Part shown: positions 28,470 to 37,528 of the stretch, piece by piece
How the letters are laid out: every line of letters begins with the position of its first letter
Position numbering within the stretch: the first letter of the stretch is position 1
DNA from: Gilvibacter sp. SZ-19
Lineage (GTDB): Bacteria > Bacteroidota > Bacteroidia > Flavobacteriales > Flavobacteriaceae
Reading direction: 5' to 3'
NCBI RefSeq assembly: GCF_002163875.1
Contig: NZ_CP019333.1
Location: 2,344,364 to 2,408,363, forward strand
Length of the DNA stretch: 64,000 nucleotides
Position numbers and translations under genes: made by a program
Notes under the pieces: generated by a model
Databases searched by the model: none
Seen by the model: only the letters and a program-made list of their open reading frames with translations
Told to the model about the DNA's origin: nothing

Positions 28470-29877
28470 CCGAATTTTAGTGACAACAGCCTTATTGGTT
28501 GGATTGCAAGTACAGGCGCAGGAAGTAGTTGAGGTAGACAGTACGGGAGTTGCAGCGAGTCAGCAGGTTAAAGATACTGTAAAGCCTTTTGAGAAATTCA
28601 AGGTCGATGGAGTGACGGCGCAAGTAGGCAAGTACATTGTGCTAGACAGTGATATCGATAGAAAATACATCCAAATAGAGCAACAAGGTTTTTCAACCTC
28701 AGACATTAGCCGCTGTGAATTGCTCGGAACGCTGATGGAAGAGAAGCTTTATGCACATCACGCCATTCAAGACAGTGTGATCATTCCAGATGCACAGGTG
28801 AACGCCACCACAGATCAGCAGATCCAATACATGTTGGCTCAATTCAATTCCGAAGAGCAGGTCTTAAAGTTCTACAAGAAAAAGACCATGCCGGAACTTA
28901 GGGCGGAGCTCTTTGAGATCAACAAGACCAATATGTTGGCCTCTGAGATGCAGAACAAGATCATAGAAGGTGTAGAGATCACACCAGAAGAAGTAAGAAC
29001 CTTTTTCAATTCTATTCCTGCGGATGAACGTCCGCTTTTCAGTGCTGAGGTAGAGATCGCTCAGATCGTTATAGAGCCTGAAATCCCACAAGAAGAGATC
29101 CAAAAAGTTATCGATCGTCTTAACGAGTTCCGAACCGGAATTGTGGAAAACGGAGAGTCTTTTGCTACCAAAGCAGTATTGTATTCTCAAGACCCTGGTT
29201 CTAGTACCAAAGGAGGGAAGATCAGTCTAAAACGCTCCGACAATTTTGTAAAAGAATTCAAGGACATGGCTTTCTCTTTGCAAGAAGGAGAAGTTAGTGA
29301 ACCTTTTGAGTCCGAATTTGGTTACCATATTCTTATGGTCGATAAGATCCGCGGACAAACCGTAGACGTGCGCCATATATTATTGATCCCTGATGTTACG
29401 GATGCCACCGTAGAGGTAGCCAAGAAGAAGATCGAGAATATCCGAAATCGAATCGTAGCGGGAGAACTCACCTTTGCAGAGGCTGCCAAGAGCGAATCCG
29501 ACGAAAAGGAAACCAAGAACGACGGAGGGCAACTCGTAAACCCGGTAACCGGAGATACGCGTTTTGACCTTACCAAAATGGATCCTGTACTGGCTCAGCA
29601 GATCTACAATCTAAAGGATCAAGAAGTATCGCAGGTGCTTACCGATGCCGATAGAACCGGACGCAAGAAATTTAAGATCATTATGGTGACCGATCGCTAT
29701 GACGAGCACCAAGCGGATTATTCCAAGGATTACGAAAAGATCAAAGATCTGGCCTTGAACGATAAAAGAAGACGCGCCATAGAAGCTTGGCAAGACGAGA
29801 AGATCAAAGAGACCTATGTCAGTGTGAACAGAGATTACACCGACTGCGAATTTGCCAGTAACTGGACTAAGAACTAA
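28447..29877 (+). CDS. surA: SurA-like periplasmic chaperone / PPIase
   Basis: A 476-residue exported protein (signal peptide ending QVQAQ). It has a SurA-type N-terminal chaperone region (VDGVTAQVGKYIVLDSDIDRK, LMEEKLYAHHA) and two parvulin domains at about residues 195-300 (EIAQIVIEPE, SSTKGGKISLKRS, FGYHILMVDK) and 302-415 (VRHILLIPD, NDGGQLVNP, ADRTGRKKFKIIMV). The second is degenerate at its end. The ATG at 28447 gives the clean signal peptide and overlaps the previous gene by 23 bases. MoxR follows directly 1 base after its stop. Confidence 0.9.
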   Translation: MISKFINSRILVTTALLVGLQVQAQEVVEVDSTGVAASQQVKDTVKPFEKFKVDGVTAQVGKYIVLDSDIDRKYIQIEQQGFSTSDISRCELLGTLMEEKLYAHHAIQDSVIIPDAQVNATTDQQIQYMLAQFNSEEQVLKFYKKKTMPELRAELFEINKTNMLASEMQNKIIEGVEITPEEVRTFFNSIPADERPLFSAEVEIAQIVIEPEIPQEEIQKVIDRLNEFRTGIVENGESFATKAVLYSQDPGSSTKGGKISLKRSDNFVKEFKDMAFSLQEGEVSEPFESEFGYHILMVDKIRGQTVDVRHILLIPDVTDATVEVAKKKIENIRNRIVAGELTFAEAAKSESDEKETKNDGGQLVNPVTGDTRFDLTKMDPVLAQQIYNLKDQEVSQVLTDADRTGRKKFKIIMVTDRYDEHQADYSKDYEKIKDLALNDKRRRAIEAWQDEKIKETYVSVNRDYTDCEFASNWTKN

Positions 29878-29878
29878 T

Positions 29879-30832
29879 ATGAGTGATGTAGCAGCCATAG
29901 GCCAACTTGTAGAAAAGTACAAGGCCTTAAAGACAGAGATTGCCAAAGTTATAGTAGGACAAGAAGAGGTCATAGACCAGGTCCTGTTGGCGATTTTCTC
30001 TGGCGGACATGCGCTGCTTATCGGAGTGCCTGGACTGGCCAAGACCTTATTGGTAAACACAGTGGCCCAAACATTAGGCTTGGAGTTTAAGCGTATTCAG
30101 TTTACTCCAGATCTTATGCCCAGTGACATACTCGGGGCAGAGATTCTAGATCAGAACCGCAACTTCACCTTTGTAAAAGGGCCTATTTTTGCCAATGTGA
30201 TTTTGGCCGATGAGATTAACCGTACGCCTCCAAAAACACAAGCCGCTTTACTGGAAGCTATGCAAGAACGCGCAGTGACGGTAGCCGGTAGACATTACCC
30301 ATTAGATCTGCCTTATTTCGTTTTAGCTACGCAGAACCCCATTGAGCAGGAGGGAACCTATCCATTGCCAGAAGCCCAATTGGACCGTTTCATGTTCGCT
30401 ATCAACTTAAAGTATCCGAGCTTTGAAGAAGAGGTTTCTGTAGTTAAGAACACCACTACCGATAACGAGGTTAAGGTCAATACACTTTTTAACGCACAAG
30501 AGATCATAGATTTTCAGCATTTAATCCGTCGTATTCCAGTTGCAGATAATGTGATCGAATACGCAGTTACCATGGTGGGGAAAACCAGACCTAAAGAGCC
30601 TACAGCTACAGAGATGGTTAAAACCTATGTAGATTGGGGAGCGGGTCCAAGAGCCTCGCAAAACCTTATTTTGGCGGCCAAGGCCAATGCTGCTATTCGC
30701 GGGAAATATTCTCCAGATATCGAAGATGTACAACAAGTTGCTTATGGGGTGCTGCGTCATCGAATGATCAAAAACTACAAAGCAGAAGCAGAAGGGGTGA
30801 CCATAGAGGCCATCATTAAAGATCTGTTCTAA
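29879..30832 (+). CDS. MoxR-family AAA+ ATPase
   Basis: A 317-residue cytoplasmic AAA+ ATPase with Walker A GVPGLAKT (about residues 47-54), Walker B VILADEINRTPPKTQ, sensor-1 LATQNPIEQEGTYPLPEAQLDRF and the C-terminal lid domain with DWGAGPRASQNLI, a MoxR hallmark. MoxR proteins usually act with a DUF58 protein and VWA-domain partners in metalloprotein or envelope maturation. None of these are next to it here; it instead follows surA by one base, so co-transcription with the periplasmic folding cluster is expected. Confidence 0.93.
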   Translation: MSDVAAIGQLVEKYKALKTEIAKVIVGQEEVIDQVLLAIFSGGHALLIGVPGLAKTLLVNTVAQTLGLEFKRIQFTPDLMPSDILGAEILDQNRNFTFVKGPIFANVILADEINRTPPKTQAALLEAMQERAVTVAGRHYPLDLPYFVLATQNPIEQEGTYPLPEAQLDRFMFAINLKYPSFEEEVSVVKNTTTDNEVKVNTLFNAQEIIDFQHLIRRIPVADNVIEYAVTMVGKTRPKEPTATEMVKTYVDWGAGPRASQNLILAAKANAAIRGKYSPDIEDVQQVAYGVLRHRMIKNYKAEAEGVTIEAIIKDLF

Positions 30833-31974
30833 TTCTCGAACCTACTTTTGAGCCGAGCATCGAGGTCGGCATCGTAAATTCCAAAGAACATAGAAGCCAT
30901 CATGTCTTGTTTTGTGGTTGAGGTGTTATTGACCTCCAAAACCAATTCATACTGCTGATCTGCATATAGCGTGAATCCCTCGGTGCTGCTGTACTCGGTG
31001 ATCTTCGCTAATCCAACTCGGTCTAAATGATTCTCAGCATCCGCAGTGAATAATACCTTTTGCGTATCGGTATTGATAAGTTTTAAGGAGGTTGCAAAGG
31101 GATGTAAATGTGTCGCAATATGATGCACTTGTATACTGTCTTTAACTTCCAGTTGCGCGCTTATATCGCTGCGATAGGTCTGTTTGCCAGGGAATACCAC
31201 CCAATGACCAGACCGCATGTTTCCATCACTGTCCTGATAACTGTGATTTTTGGTCTCTACCGGGATACACACACTTGGGTCTGTCTTTGCGGCCTCGTTG
31301 TCAAAGGGATTTTCGCCATCATAAGGCAACATCATAAAAACCGTAAGTGGCCTCAGGGGTTTTATATCAGGGCTATCGGCTTTGTGAAAGATACTCACCT
31401 TGTGCCGAACACCAAATAAAGACTCCTTGAGGTTGTGATTCAAGATCTGAGTAGAAAGATATAAGTATTCGTTGGCTTTAATCGGGAATCCGAAGCCTTC
31501 CGGATAATGGTAAGATTCCATACCATTGGTCAAGGTTGCCAAGCGTGGATAATTACTTCCTATTCGGTTTGGGATCTGCCATTTGCTGTAATAGCTCTGG
31601 TCGTAATAGTCCAAATTGGTATGACACATAAAGTCACGGGAAAGTTCCGTAAGGCCGTCCGCAGCCACAACGGTAGTCTCGTATCCGTTTATCCAAAGTA
31701 GATCCTCAGTACTTGGGTTGATCTGAAAGCCTCGCATCGCTTTAGGGCCTTCCATAGAGGTGTAAATGTTGTCTACAAAGAACAACGGGCTATAAAAATC
31801 GGTTTGTCGGCCGCCATAACTCACCTGCCAGTCGCCTCCAAGACCTGATTTGTGCAAAATAGTGGTCTTGACTATGGCCTTGTGCCTGTTGGAGAGCTGT
31901 AAATAGTAAAGCCCACCTCCGAGTAGGGTGAGCACCAACAGCCAGCCGAATATTTTAATTACTTTTATACGCAT
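30829..31974 (-). CDS. Membrane-anchored protein resembling copper type II monooxygenases (PHM/DBH)
   Basis: A 381-residue protein with one N-terminal transmembrane anchor (residues ~8-25) and a large exported domain. I do not recognise it as a named family. Potential copper ligands fall in the order and spacing of peptidylglycine monooxygenase (PHM): Cys117-His118 (PHM His107-His108), His180 in QILNHN (His172), His289-x-His291 in ATHLHPF (His242/His244), and Met358 in KQDMMASMFFGIY (Met314). Gaps of 62 and 67 residues match PHM's 64 and 70; the middle gap has an extra ~40-residue insert. One CuH ligand is Cys instead of His. Function unproven. It ends 4 bases inside the convergent moxR. Confidence 0.6.
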   Translation of the reverse strand: MRIKVIKIFGWLLVLTLLGGGLYYLQLSNRHKAIVKTTILHKSGLGGDWQVSYGGRQTDFYSPLFFVDNIYTSMEGPKAMRGFQINPSTEDLLWINGYETTVVAADGLTELSRDFMCHTNLDYYDQSYYSKWQIPNRIGSNYPRLATLTNGMESYHYPEGFGFPIKANEYLYLSTQILNHNLKESLFGVRHKVSIFHKADSPDIKPLRPLTVFMMLPYDGENPFDNEAAKTDPSVCIPVETKNHSYQDSDGNMRSGHWVVFPGKQTYRSDISAQLEVKDSIQVHHIATHLHPFATSLKLINTDTQKVLFTADAENHLDRVGLAKITEYSSTEGFTLYADQQYELVLEVNNTSTTKQDMMASMFFGIYDADLDARLKSRFEN

Positions 31975-31986
31975 CGCGATACCCTA

Positions 31987-31994
31987 CAAATATA
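31987..31994 (-). promoter_or_regulatory. -7 promoter element for the PHM-like gene
   Basis: The minus strand reads TATATTTG 12 bases upstream of the ATG at 31974. It sits in the 27-base divergent gap with the acyltransferase gene. Confidence 0.5.
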
Positions 31995-32001
31995 TCTCTT
32001 T

Positions 32002-33138
32002 ATGCAAATAGATTACGCCAAGCGTATTTTTGGTTTAGACCTCATGCGAGCGGTGGCGATCTTATTCGTGGTGTTTTCTCACGCGCTTTGGATAGTGCCT
32101 GAGCTTCCTGGTCTACCGGGAGAGCTGCTCAGACTTATGGGTGTATTGGGGGTTGAGATCTTTTTTGTGCTCAGCGGTTTTCTGATCGGACGGATACTGC
32201 TCAATCATTTCTCAGTCGCCTACGACAAAGCCAAATTGCAGTATTTCTGGGTACGGCGTTGGTTTAGGACCTTGCCCAATTATTACCTGATCCTATTGGT
32301 CAACATTGCCATACTTTTCTATATAGGGCGTGAGTTGCCCGATAGCCTCTGGCAGTATTTTTTCTTTTTGCAGAATGCCTTTTCCGCTATGGATATCTTC
32401 TTTACCGAATCTTGGAGTTTACCTGTAGAAGAGTTTACCTATCTGTTGGCGCCTTTGCTCGGATGGGGATTGTGGAAAGCATTGAAGATTAAGGCACAGA
32501 AGGCGTTTTTGTATACAGCTTTGGCTATGATAGCCTTTGGGTTGATCAGTAAATGCTATTATCATTTCCAGCTTGCTCAGCCAGACATGAATTATTGGAA
32601 TCGGGAATTAAAGGCCGTGATGATCTACAGATTAGACGCCATATTTTACGGCATGTTGGGAGCTTATTTGTCGAAGTATTTTAAGGATTTATGGAGATCT
32701 GGTCGTTGGATTTTCTTTTTTTTAGGGCTGATGGGTATGCTGCTGATCAGTTTCGGGATTCCTGTGTTTGGTTGGTTTATTGATAGCCACGCTCTGGTTT
32801 GGAATGTGATCTATCTGCCGTTTTGCTCGTTGAGTATTGGGCTGTTCTTACCGGTGCTGAGTCATTGGCAGTCTGCACCAAGATTAGTTAGATCACCTAT
32901 AACTCGGATCAGTCTTATCTCTTACAGTATGTATTTGTTGCATTATTCCGTGGTCCTGCAATTGCTCAAATTCCACTTGCCGACCGAGCGACTTTCCCTT
33001 ATCGATAAGGGAGTCTACGTAATAGTTTATATACTACTGACCTTGGTTTTATCCTACCTATTGTACCGAATTTACGAGCGACCTATGATGAATTTAAGAG
33101 ATCATCGATTGGTAAAACGTTATTTTCAAGCTCCTTAG
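32002..33138 (+). CDS. Acyltransferase 3 family membrane protein
   Basis: A 378-residue integral membrane protein with about ten hydrophobic segments. It shows the acyltransferase-3 (OafA/NodX-like) signatures: GLDLMRAVAILFVVFSHA with the catalytic-type His near residue 28, GVEIFFVLSGFLIGRIL, FWVRRWFRTLPNYY and, near the end, LISYSMYLLHY. These enzymes O-acylate extracytoplasmic carbohydrates such as O-antigen or peptidoglycan sugars. The acceptor here is unknown. It is divergent from the PHM-like gene with only 27 bases between starts. Confidence 0.9.
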   Translation: MQIDYAKRIFGLDLMRAVAILFVVFSHALWIVPELPGLPGELLRLMGVLGVEIFFVLSGFLIGRILLNHFSVAYDKAKLQYFWVRRWFRTLPNYYLILLVNIAILFYIGRELPDSLWQYFFFLQNAFSAMDIFFTESWSLPVEEFTYLLAPLLGWGLWKALKIKAQKAFLYTALAMIAFGLISKCYYHFQLAQPDMNYWNRELKAVMIYRLDAIFYGMLGAYLSKYFKDLWRSGRWIFFFLGLMGMLLISFGIPVFGWFIDSHALVWNVIYLPFCSLSIGLFLPVLSHWQSAPRLVRSPITRISLISYSMYLLHYSVVLQLLKFHLPTERLSLIDKGVYVIVYILLTLVLSYLLYRIYERPMMNLRDHRLVKRYFQAP

Positions 33139-33276
33139 ATTATCAAGTCGGCAAAAAACACAACTAGAAATTCAGAGGTTAGTCAATTTTTATTTTAGAA
33201 AATGGCATTCCCGTAAATCGTGCCTTGACGCGCAATTTGAGATGATTAGCTGCTTAATTTTCCAATGAAAATTTCG

Positions 33277-33284
33277 TATTTTCG
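33277..33284 (+). promoter_or_regulatory. Possible -7 element for aconitase
   Basis: TATTTTCG, one base off TAnnTTTG, 25 bases before the chosen ATG. It supports the downstream start at 33310 over the ATG at 33265. Confidence 0.4.
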
Positions 33285-33309
33285 CAACACTTCCAAAAAA
33301 ACTAAATAT

Positions 33310-35574
33310 ATGGCATTCGACATTGACATGATAAAGAATACCTACGCGCAGATGGCGCAGAAGGTAGATGCTGCGAAAGCGCTAACTGGTAAATCACTAA
33401 CCTTAGCGGAAAAGATCCTCTATGCCCACCTTTGGGATGGATTACCATCCAAACCATTTGTACGCGGTAAGGATTATGTAGATTTTGCTCCAGACCGCAT
33501 TGCATGTCAAGACGCTACGGCGCAAATGGCTTTGCTGCAATTCATGCAAGCCGGAAAACAAAAAGTGGCTGTACCAACAACAGTACACTGTGATCACTTG
33601 ATCCAGGCCAAACAAGGTGCTGCTGCCGACTTAAAACGCGCCAATGAGACCAGTAGCGAAGTATTTGACTTCTTAGAATCTGTATCTAACAAATACGGAA
33701 TCGGTTTCTGGAAGCCAGGAGCAGGGATCATCCACCAAGTGGTGTTAGAGAACTATGCGTTCCCAGGAGGAATGATGATAGGTACTGATTCACATACAGT
33801 AAATGCCGGTGGACTTGGAATGGTTGCCGTTGGAGTTGGAGGAGCTGATGCAGTAGACGTTATGGCCGGAATGCCTTGGGAGCTTAAATTCCCGAAGTTG
33901 ATCGGAGTTAAATTAACGGGTGAACTCAACGGATGGACAGCTTCTAAAGACGTGATCTTAAAAGTAGCAGGTATTCTTACCGTAAAGGGAGGAACCGGAG
34001 CCATTGTTGAATATTTCGGGCCTGGTGCAGAAAACCTTTCTTGTACAGGAAAAGGAACCATCTGTAATATGGGGGCGGAGATCGGTGCTACGACTTCTAC
34101 CTTTGGATATGACGACGCTATGGAGCGCTTCTTACGCGCAACAGATCGCTCTGAGATCGCGGACGAAGCCAATAAGATCCGTGAATATCTAACAGGTGAC
34201 CCTGAGGTATACGCGAATCCGGAACAATATTTCGATCAAGTGATAGAGATCAATCTTTCTGAATTGCGTCCACACTTGAACGGACCTTTTACTCCAGACT
34301 TGGCTACGCCAGTAGGAGAGCTTGGTCCTAAGGCAAAAGAAAACGATTGGCCACTTAACGTGATGTGGGGACTAATAGGTTCTTGTACCAACTCCTCTTA
34401 CGAAGATTTGACCCGTGCAGCAAGTATCGCACAACAGGCCATCGACAAAAAATTAAAACCTAAAAGTGACTTTGGGATCAACCCTGGGTCGGAGCAGATT
34501 CGCTACACCGCAGAGCGCGATGGTTTATTGAGTGTATTCGAGAATTTGGGTGCTACCATCTTTACCAACGCCTGTGGCCCATGTATAGGACAATGGGATC
34601 GTTCAGACCTTCTGGGAGAAGAAAAGAACACCATTGTGCACTCCTTTAACCGTAACTTCTCTAAGCGAGCAGACGGTAATCCAAATACGCACGCCTTTGT
34701 AGGTTCTCCGGAAATGGTTGCTGCCATTGCGATCTCAGGACGCTTGGATTTTGACCCAATGAACGACACCCTTATCAACGAGGATGGGGTAGAGGTTAAG
34801 TTAGACGAGCCAAGAGGTTTGGAATTGCCACCACAAGGCTTTGACGTGGAAGATGCCGGTTATTTAGAGCCAGTAGCAGACGGAAGCGGTATAAATGTAG
34901 TGGTTAACCCTACTTCAGAGCGTTTGCAATTGCTAACTCCGTTTGAACCCATTAAAGACAGCGAGTTGCAAGGGGTTAAGTTGCTAATCAAGGCTTTTGG
35001 TAAATGTACTACAGATCATATTTCTATGGCAGGGCCTTGGTTGCGTTACCGCGGTCACCTGGACAATATTGCCAACAATACTTTGATCGGTGCAGTCAAT
35101 GCTTTTAACAAAAAGACCAACTTTGTAAAGAATCAATTGGACGGCGAGTACGGCGGTGTACCTGATACACAACGGGCTTATAAGGCCAAGGGAATTCGGA
35201 CCATTGTGGTGGGAGACCACAACTACGGGGAAGGTTCTTCTAGAGAGCACGCGGCTATGCAGCCTCGTCATTTAGGAGTTGCTGCTGTATTGGTGAAGTC
35301 TTTTGCTCGTATTCACGAGACCAACTTGAAAAAGCAAGGAATGCTCGGTTTGACTTTTGCCAATGAGGCCGATTACGATCTGATCCAAGAAGACGATACC
35401 TTCAACTTTGTGGATATAGCGGACTTTGCTCCAGGCAAACCATTAACGATAGAGGTGGTACACGCGGACGGATCTAAGGATACCATCATGGCCAACCATA
35501 CCTATAATGATGCTCAGATCGAGTGGTATAGAGAAGGGTCGGCATTGAACCTTATCAAGAAGCAGAACGCTTAA
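33310..35574 (+). CDS. acnA: Aconitate hydratase
   Basis: A 754-residue TCA-cycle enzyme isomerising citrate and isocitrate through a [4Fe-4S] cluster. Cluster ligands are visible at Cys359 in [10 protein letters not shown] and Cys422/Cys425 in ACGPCIGQW. Other signatures are [26 protein letters not shown] and the swivel-domain [16 protein letters not shown]. It looks closer to the mitochondrial-type aconitase than to AcnB. The ATG at 33310 gives [10 protein letters not shown]. It is transcribed alone and ended by a strong terminator. Confidence 0.95.
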   Translation: MAFDIDMIKNTYAQMAQKVDAAKALTGKSLTLAEKILYAHLWDGLPSKPFVRGKDYVDFAPDRIACQDATAQMALLQFMQAGKQKVAVPTTVHCDHLIQAKQGAAADLKRANETSSEVFDFLESVSNKYGIGFWKPGAGIIHQVVLENYAFPGGMMIGTDSHTVNAGGLGMVAVGVGGADAVDVMAGMPWELKFPKLIGVKLTGELNGWTASKDVILKVAGILTVKGGTGAIVEYFGPGAENLSCTGKGTICNMGAEIGATTSTFGYDDAMERFLRATDRSEIADEANKIREYLTGDPEVYANPEQYFDQVIEINLSELRPHLNGPFTPDLATPVGELGPKAKENDWPLNVMWGLIGSCTNSSYEDLTRAASIAQQAIDKKLKPKSDFGINPGSEQIRYTAERDGLLSVFENLGATIFTNACGPCIGQWDRSDLLGEEKNTIVHSFNRNFSKRADGNPNTHAFVGSPEMVAAIAISGRLDFDPMNDTLINEDGVEVKLDEPRGLELPPQGFDVEDAGYLEPVADGSGINVVVNPTSERLQLLTPFEPIKDSELQGVKLLIKAFGKCTTDHISMAGPWLRYRGHLDNIANNTLIGAVNAFNKKTNFVKNQLDGEYGGVPDTQRAYKAKGIRTIVVGDHNYGEGSSREHAAMQPRHLGVAAVLVKSFARIHETNLKKQGMLGLTFANEADYDLIQEDDTFNFVDIADFAPGKPLTIEVVHADGSKDTIMANHTYNDAQIEWYREGSALNLIKKQNA

Positions 35575-35597
35575 ATTAAGCGAGTAGCTTATAAAAT

Positions 35598-35623
35598 AAA
35601 CCCGAGGTGAAAGCCTCGGGTTT
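35598..35623 (+). terminator. Intrinsic terminator after aconitase
   Basis: AAACCCGAGG (35598-35607) pairs with CCTCGGGTTT (35614-35623), 6-base loop, followed by a T-run. Confidence 0.93.
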
Positions 35624-35719
35624 TTTATTTTGAGAATTAACAATCAATTAAGAGCGCATCTTTGTGCCTTTAGAGCACTACAATTATCTTTCCATATATA
35701 AAGTGCTAATTATATCAAC

Positions 35720-36670
35720 ATGACCAAATTACTTTTTCGCTTTGCCATTCTATTTGTTTCAGTAACTGTGATCACTGCTTGCAGCAGTAGCTCAGATGAC
35801 ACCCCAAATACAGATCCAACTGATGATACATCAACCGACACTTCAGATGATGGTGGAGATGATGATAGCAGTAGTACGGCTGAGATCTTTCTACAAAGTA
35901 TGTCTCGGACTAATTCGAGTAACACCTTAGATAAAACGACATATCAATTTTTATATAACTCAGATAATCAATTAACCGAGTGTAGCGTTACTTTTCCTTC
36001 ATTATCGGTTAACCGAAGAATGTTTATTTATGATGGAAGTCGTCTAACTCGAATTGACGTAATAAGACCAGGTGAAGCCGCAGTTAAATTTTTTGAATTT
36101 GAGTATAATGATGACGGCAGCTTACACCAATTCACCTTTTGGTATAGTGAAGACAATCCAGAATACTATGTTTATAATTATGATGCATCTGGGCGAGTGT
36201 CTTTAGTAAATATTTATGTGTCTGCGGCAGACCTAGCGGCTAATCGTCCTAGATTTGGGAAATTCAGAGTGTATCAAGATGATGCTCTCGATTTTTCTGA
36301 AGAAATAGTTGAGTCTTATAGTACCGTTACTGGTGAGATACAGAATGTGACAGCAAGAAGAGTCAACGCTTTCGCAGCTCAAGAAACAACCTTAAACTTT
36401 GGCTCGGCTTTAAATGAAATCCCTCGTGTGATACTCCTAGGTGATATAACAAGACTTACAAAAGACTTTTTGGATTTTCAGTTCTTGCCTTTAAATGAGG
36501 ATTGGATAAATCCTGAAACAGGTGATGTCCAAACGGTTAGAAGTGAAGTGGAGCCCGTATTTTCCAGCGACGGACAGCTTAACTCCTTGCAGGCTAAATC
36601 CTATTCAATTATTTCTGATACTCCACCAACAAATGACGAGATATATGAATTCACTTATGTTGAACAATAA
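35720..36670 (+). CDS. Hypothetical lipoprotein with YD/RHS-like strands
   Basis: A 316-residue lipoprotein (lipobox ending VITAC) with a Ser/Thr/Asp-rich linker to about residue 50. The body has repeated strand pairs of the form 'Y-x-Y-(D/N)-x-x-G-x-L-x-x-(F/I)' (FLYNSDNQLTECSV, FEYNDDGSLHQFTF, YNYDASGRVSLVNI), similar to YD-repeat/RHS-like beta sheets often found in Bacteroidetes lipoproteins. Function unknown. The coding DNA is visibly more AT-rich, with more A/T-ending codons, than aconitase upstream or the genes downstream, which may mean recent acquisition. It is convergent with the nucleotidyltransferase gene (3-base gap). Confidence 0.75.
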   Translation: MTKLLFRFAILFVSVTVITACSSSSDDTPNTDPTDDTSTDTSDDGGDDDSSSTAEIFLQSMSRTNSSNTLDKTTYQFLYNSDNQLTECSVTFPSLSVNRRMFIYDGSRLTRIDVIRPGEAAVKFFEFEYNDDGSLHQFTFWYSEDNPEYYVYNYDASGRVSLVNIYVSAADLAANRPRFGKFRVYQDDALDFSEEIVESYSTVTGEIQNVTARRVNAFAAQETTLNFGSALNEIPRVILLGDITRLTKDFLDFQFLPLNEDWINPETGDVQTVRSEVEPVFSSDGQLNSLQAKSYSIISDTPPTNDEIYEFTYVEQ

Positions 36671-36673
36671 GTT

Positions 36674-37528
36674 TTAGTTTTTAGTCTTTATTATATCTGC
36701 CTTAAAGATGGCAATATCCTCTTTGGTGGTCAAATCTGGCACATGCTGCTTAAATGGGATACCCTGGAGTGAAATTCCTCCTTGGTGAATCATATTCATG
36801 AGCGCAGTGGGTAATTCTCTTTCTTTGCGCTGTGGATGTTCTTGGCAGCTAACCAAATACGGGTAAATGTCTTGTCCGTGAAATTTAAAGATATTCATGC
36901 TCACGCGTAAAGTGCCAGCTTGATCTCGGTAGGAATGCATTAAAGCTTGCTGAGGCTTCTCCACAATTTCTAAGAGTTCGTTGTTTGGACCTAAACGGCA
37001 AAGGGCAAAGCGGGCGATCTTTTCTTCTGCAAAATCGAGACCTGCTCTATCATAAGCAATGAACGCATTGCTGGCCTCAGTTTCTAACAGTGCCTTTATC
37101 GCGGTTTTATCATAAAGGTTGTCACTGTTACTCACCAAGAATTCCTGCTCTTTTAGCTCAGGTAGCTGTTCTAAGGCTTGCTGCAATGCATCGGCTGTTC
37201 CATGAGGTTTATCACGGCCTTCTGGAATTCTCTGTATTGCAAAGTCGATCTGAACACCCAAGGCATTTTGATTGAATTCAGCATCGTCATACCATTGTTT
37301 AAACGCGGCATTGTAAAACCCGGTGAGCAATACTACTCGCTCAACCCCAGCTTTGGCTGCCTGTTTGATCAGATAGTCCAAAACGGGACGCTTGTCTCCC
37401 TCTAAGACTATCAGACATTTTGCACTGGCATTAGCAGCGGCTACCTCCGCAGCAGTAACATTAGCACTAGCTTGTGAGCTTTTCATTCTAGTGGATGCGC
37501 CTCCGGCTAAGATGATCAGGGTTTTCAT
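36674..37528 (-). CDS. Sugar-1-phosphate nucleotidyltransferase-like protein
   Basis: A 284-residue NTP-transferase-fold protein. It begins MKTLIILAGGASTRMKSS, the pyrophosphorylase signature, then has a ~20-residue Ala/Ser-rich insertion before the expected Lys (SAKCLIVLEG). HGTADALQQAL and the metal-binding Asp in VSNSDNLYD follow, with EKPQQAL-type contacts further on. It should make an NDP-sugar from a sugar-1-phosphate. The ATG at 37528 overlaps the stop of the GHMP kinase gene by 4 bases, so the two are translationally coupled; the kinase would supply the substrate. The exact sugar is unknown. Confidence 0.85.
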   Translation of the reverse strand: MKTLIILAGGASTRMKSSQASANVTAAEVAAANASAKCLIVLEGDKRPVLDYLIKQAAKAGVERVVLLTGFYNAAFKQWYDDAEFNQNALGVQIDFAIQRIPEGRDKPHGTADALQQALEQLPELKEQEFLVSNSDNLYDKTAIKALLETEASNAFIAYDRAGLDFAEEKIARFALCRLGPNNELLEIVEKPQQALMHSYRDQAGTLRVSMNIFKFHGQDIYPYLVSCQEHPQRKERELPTALMNMIHQGGISLQGIPFKQHVPDLTTKEDIAIFKADIIKTKN

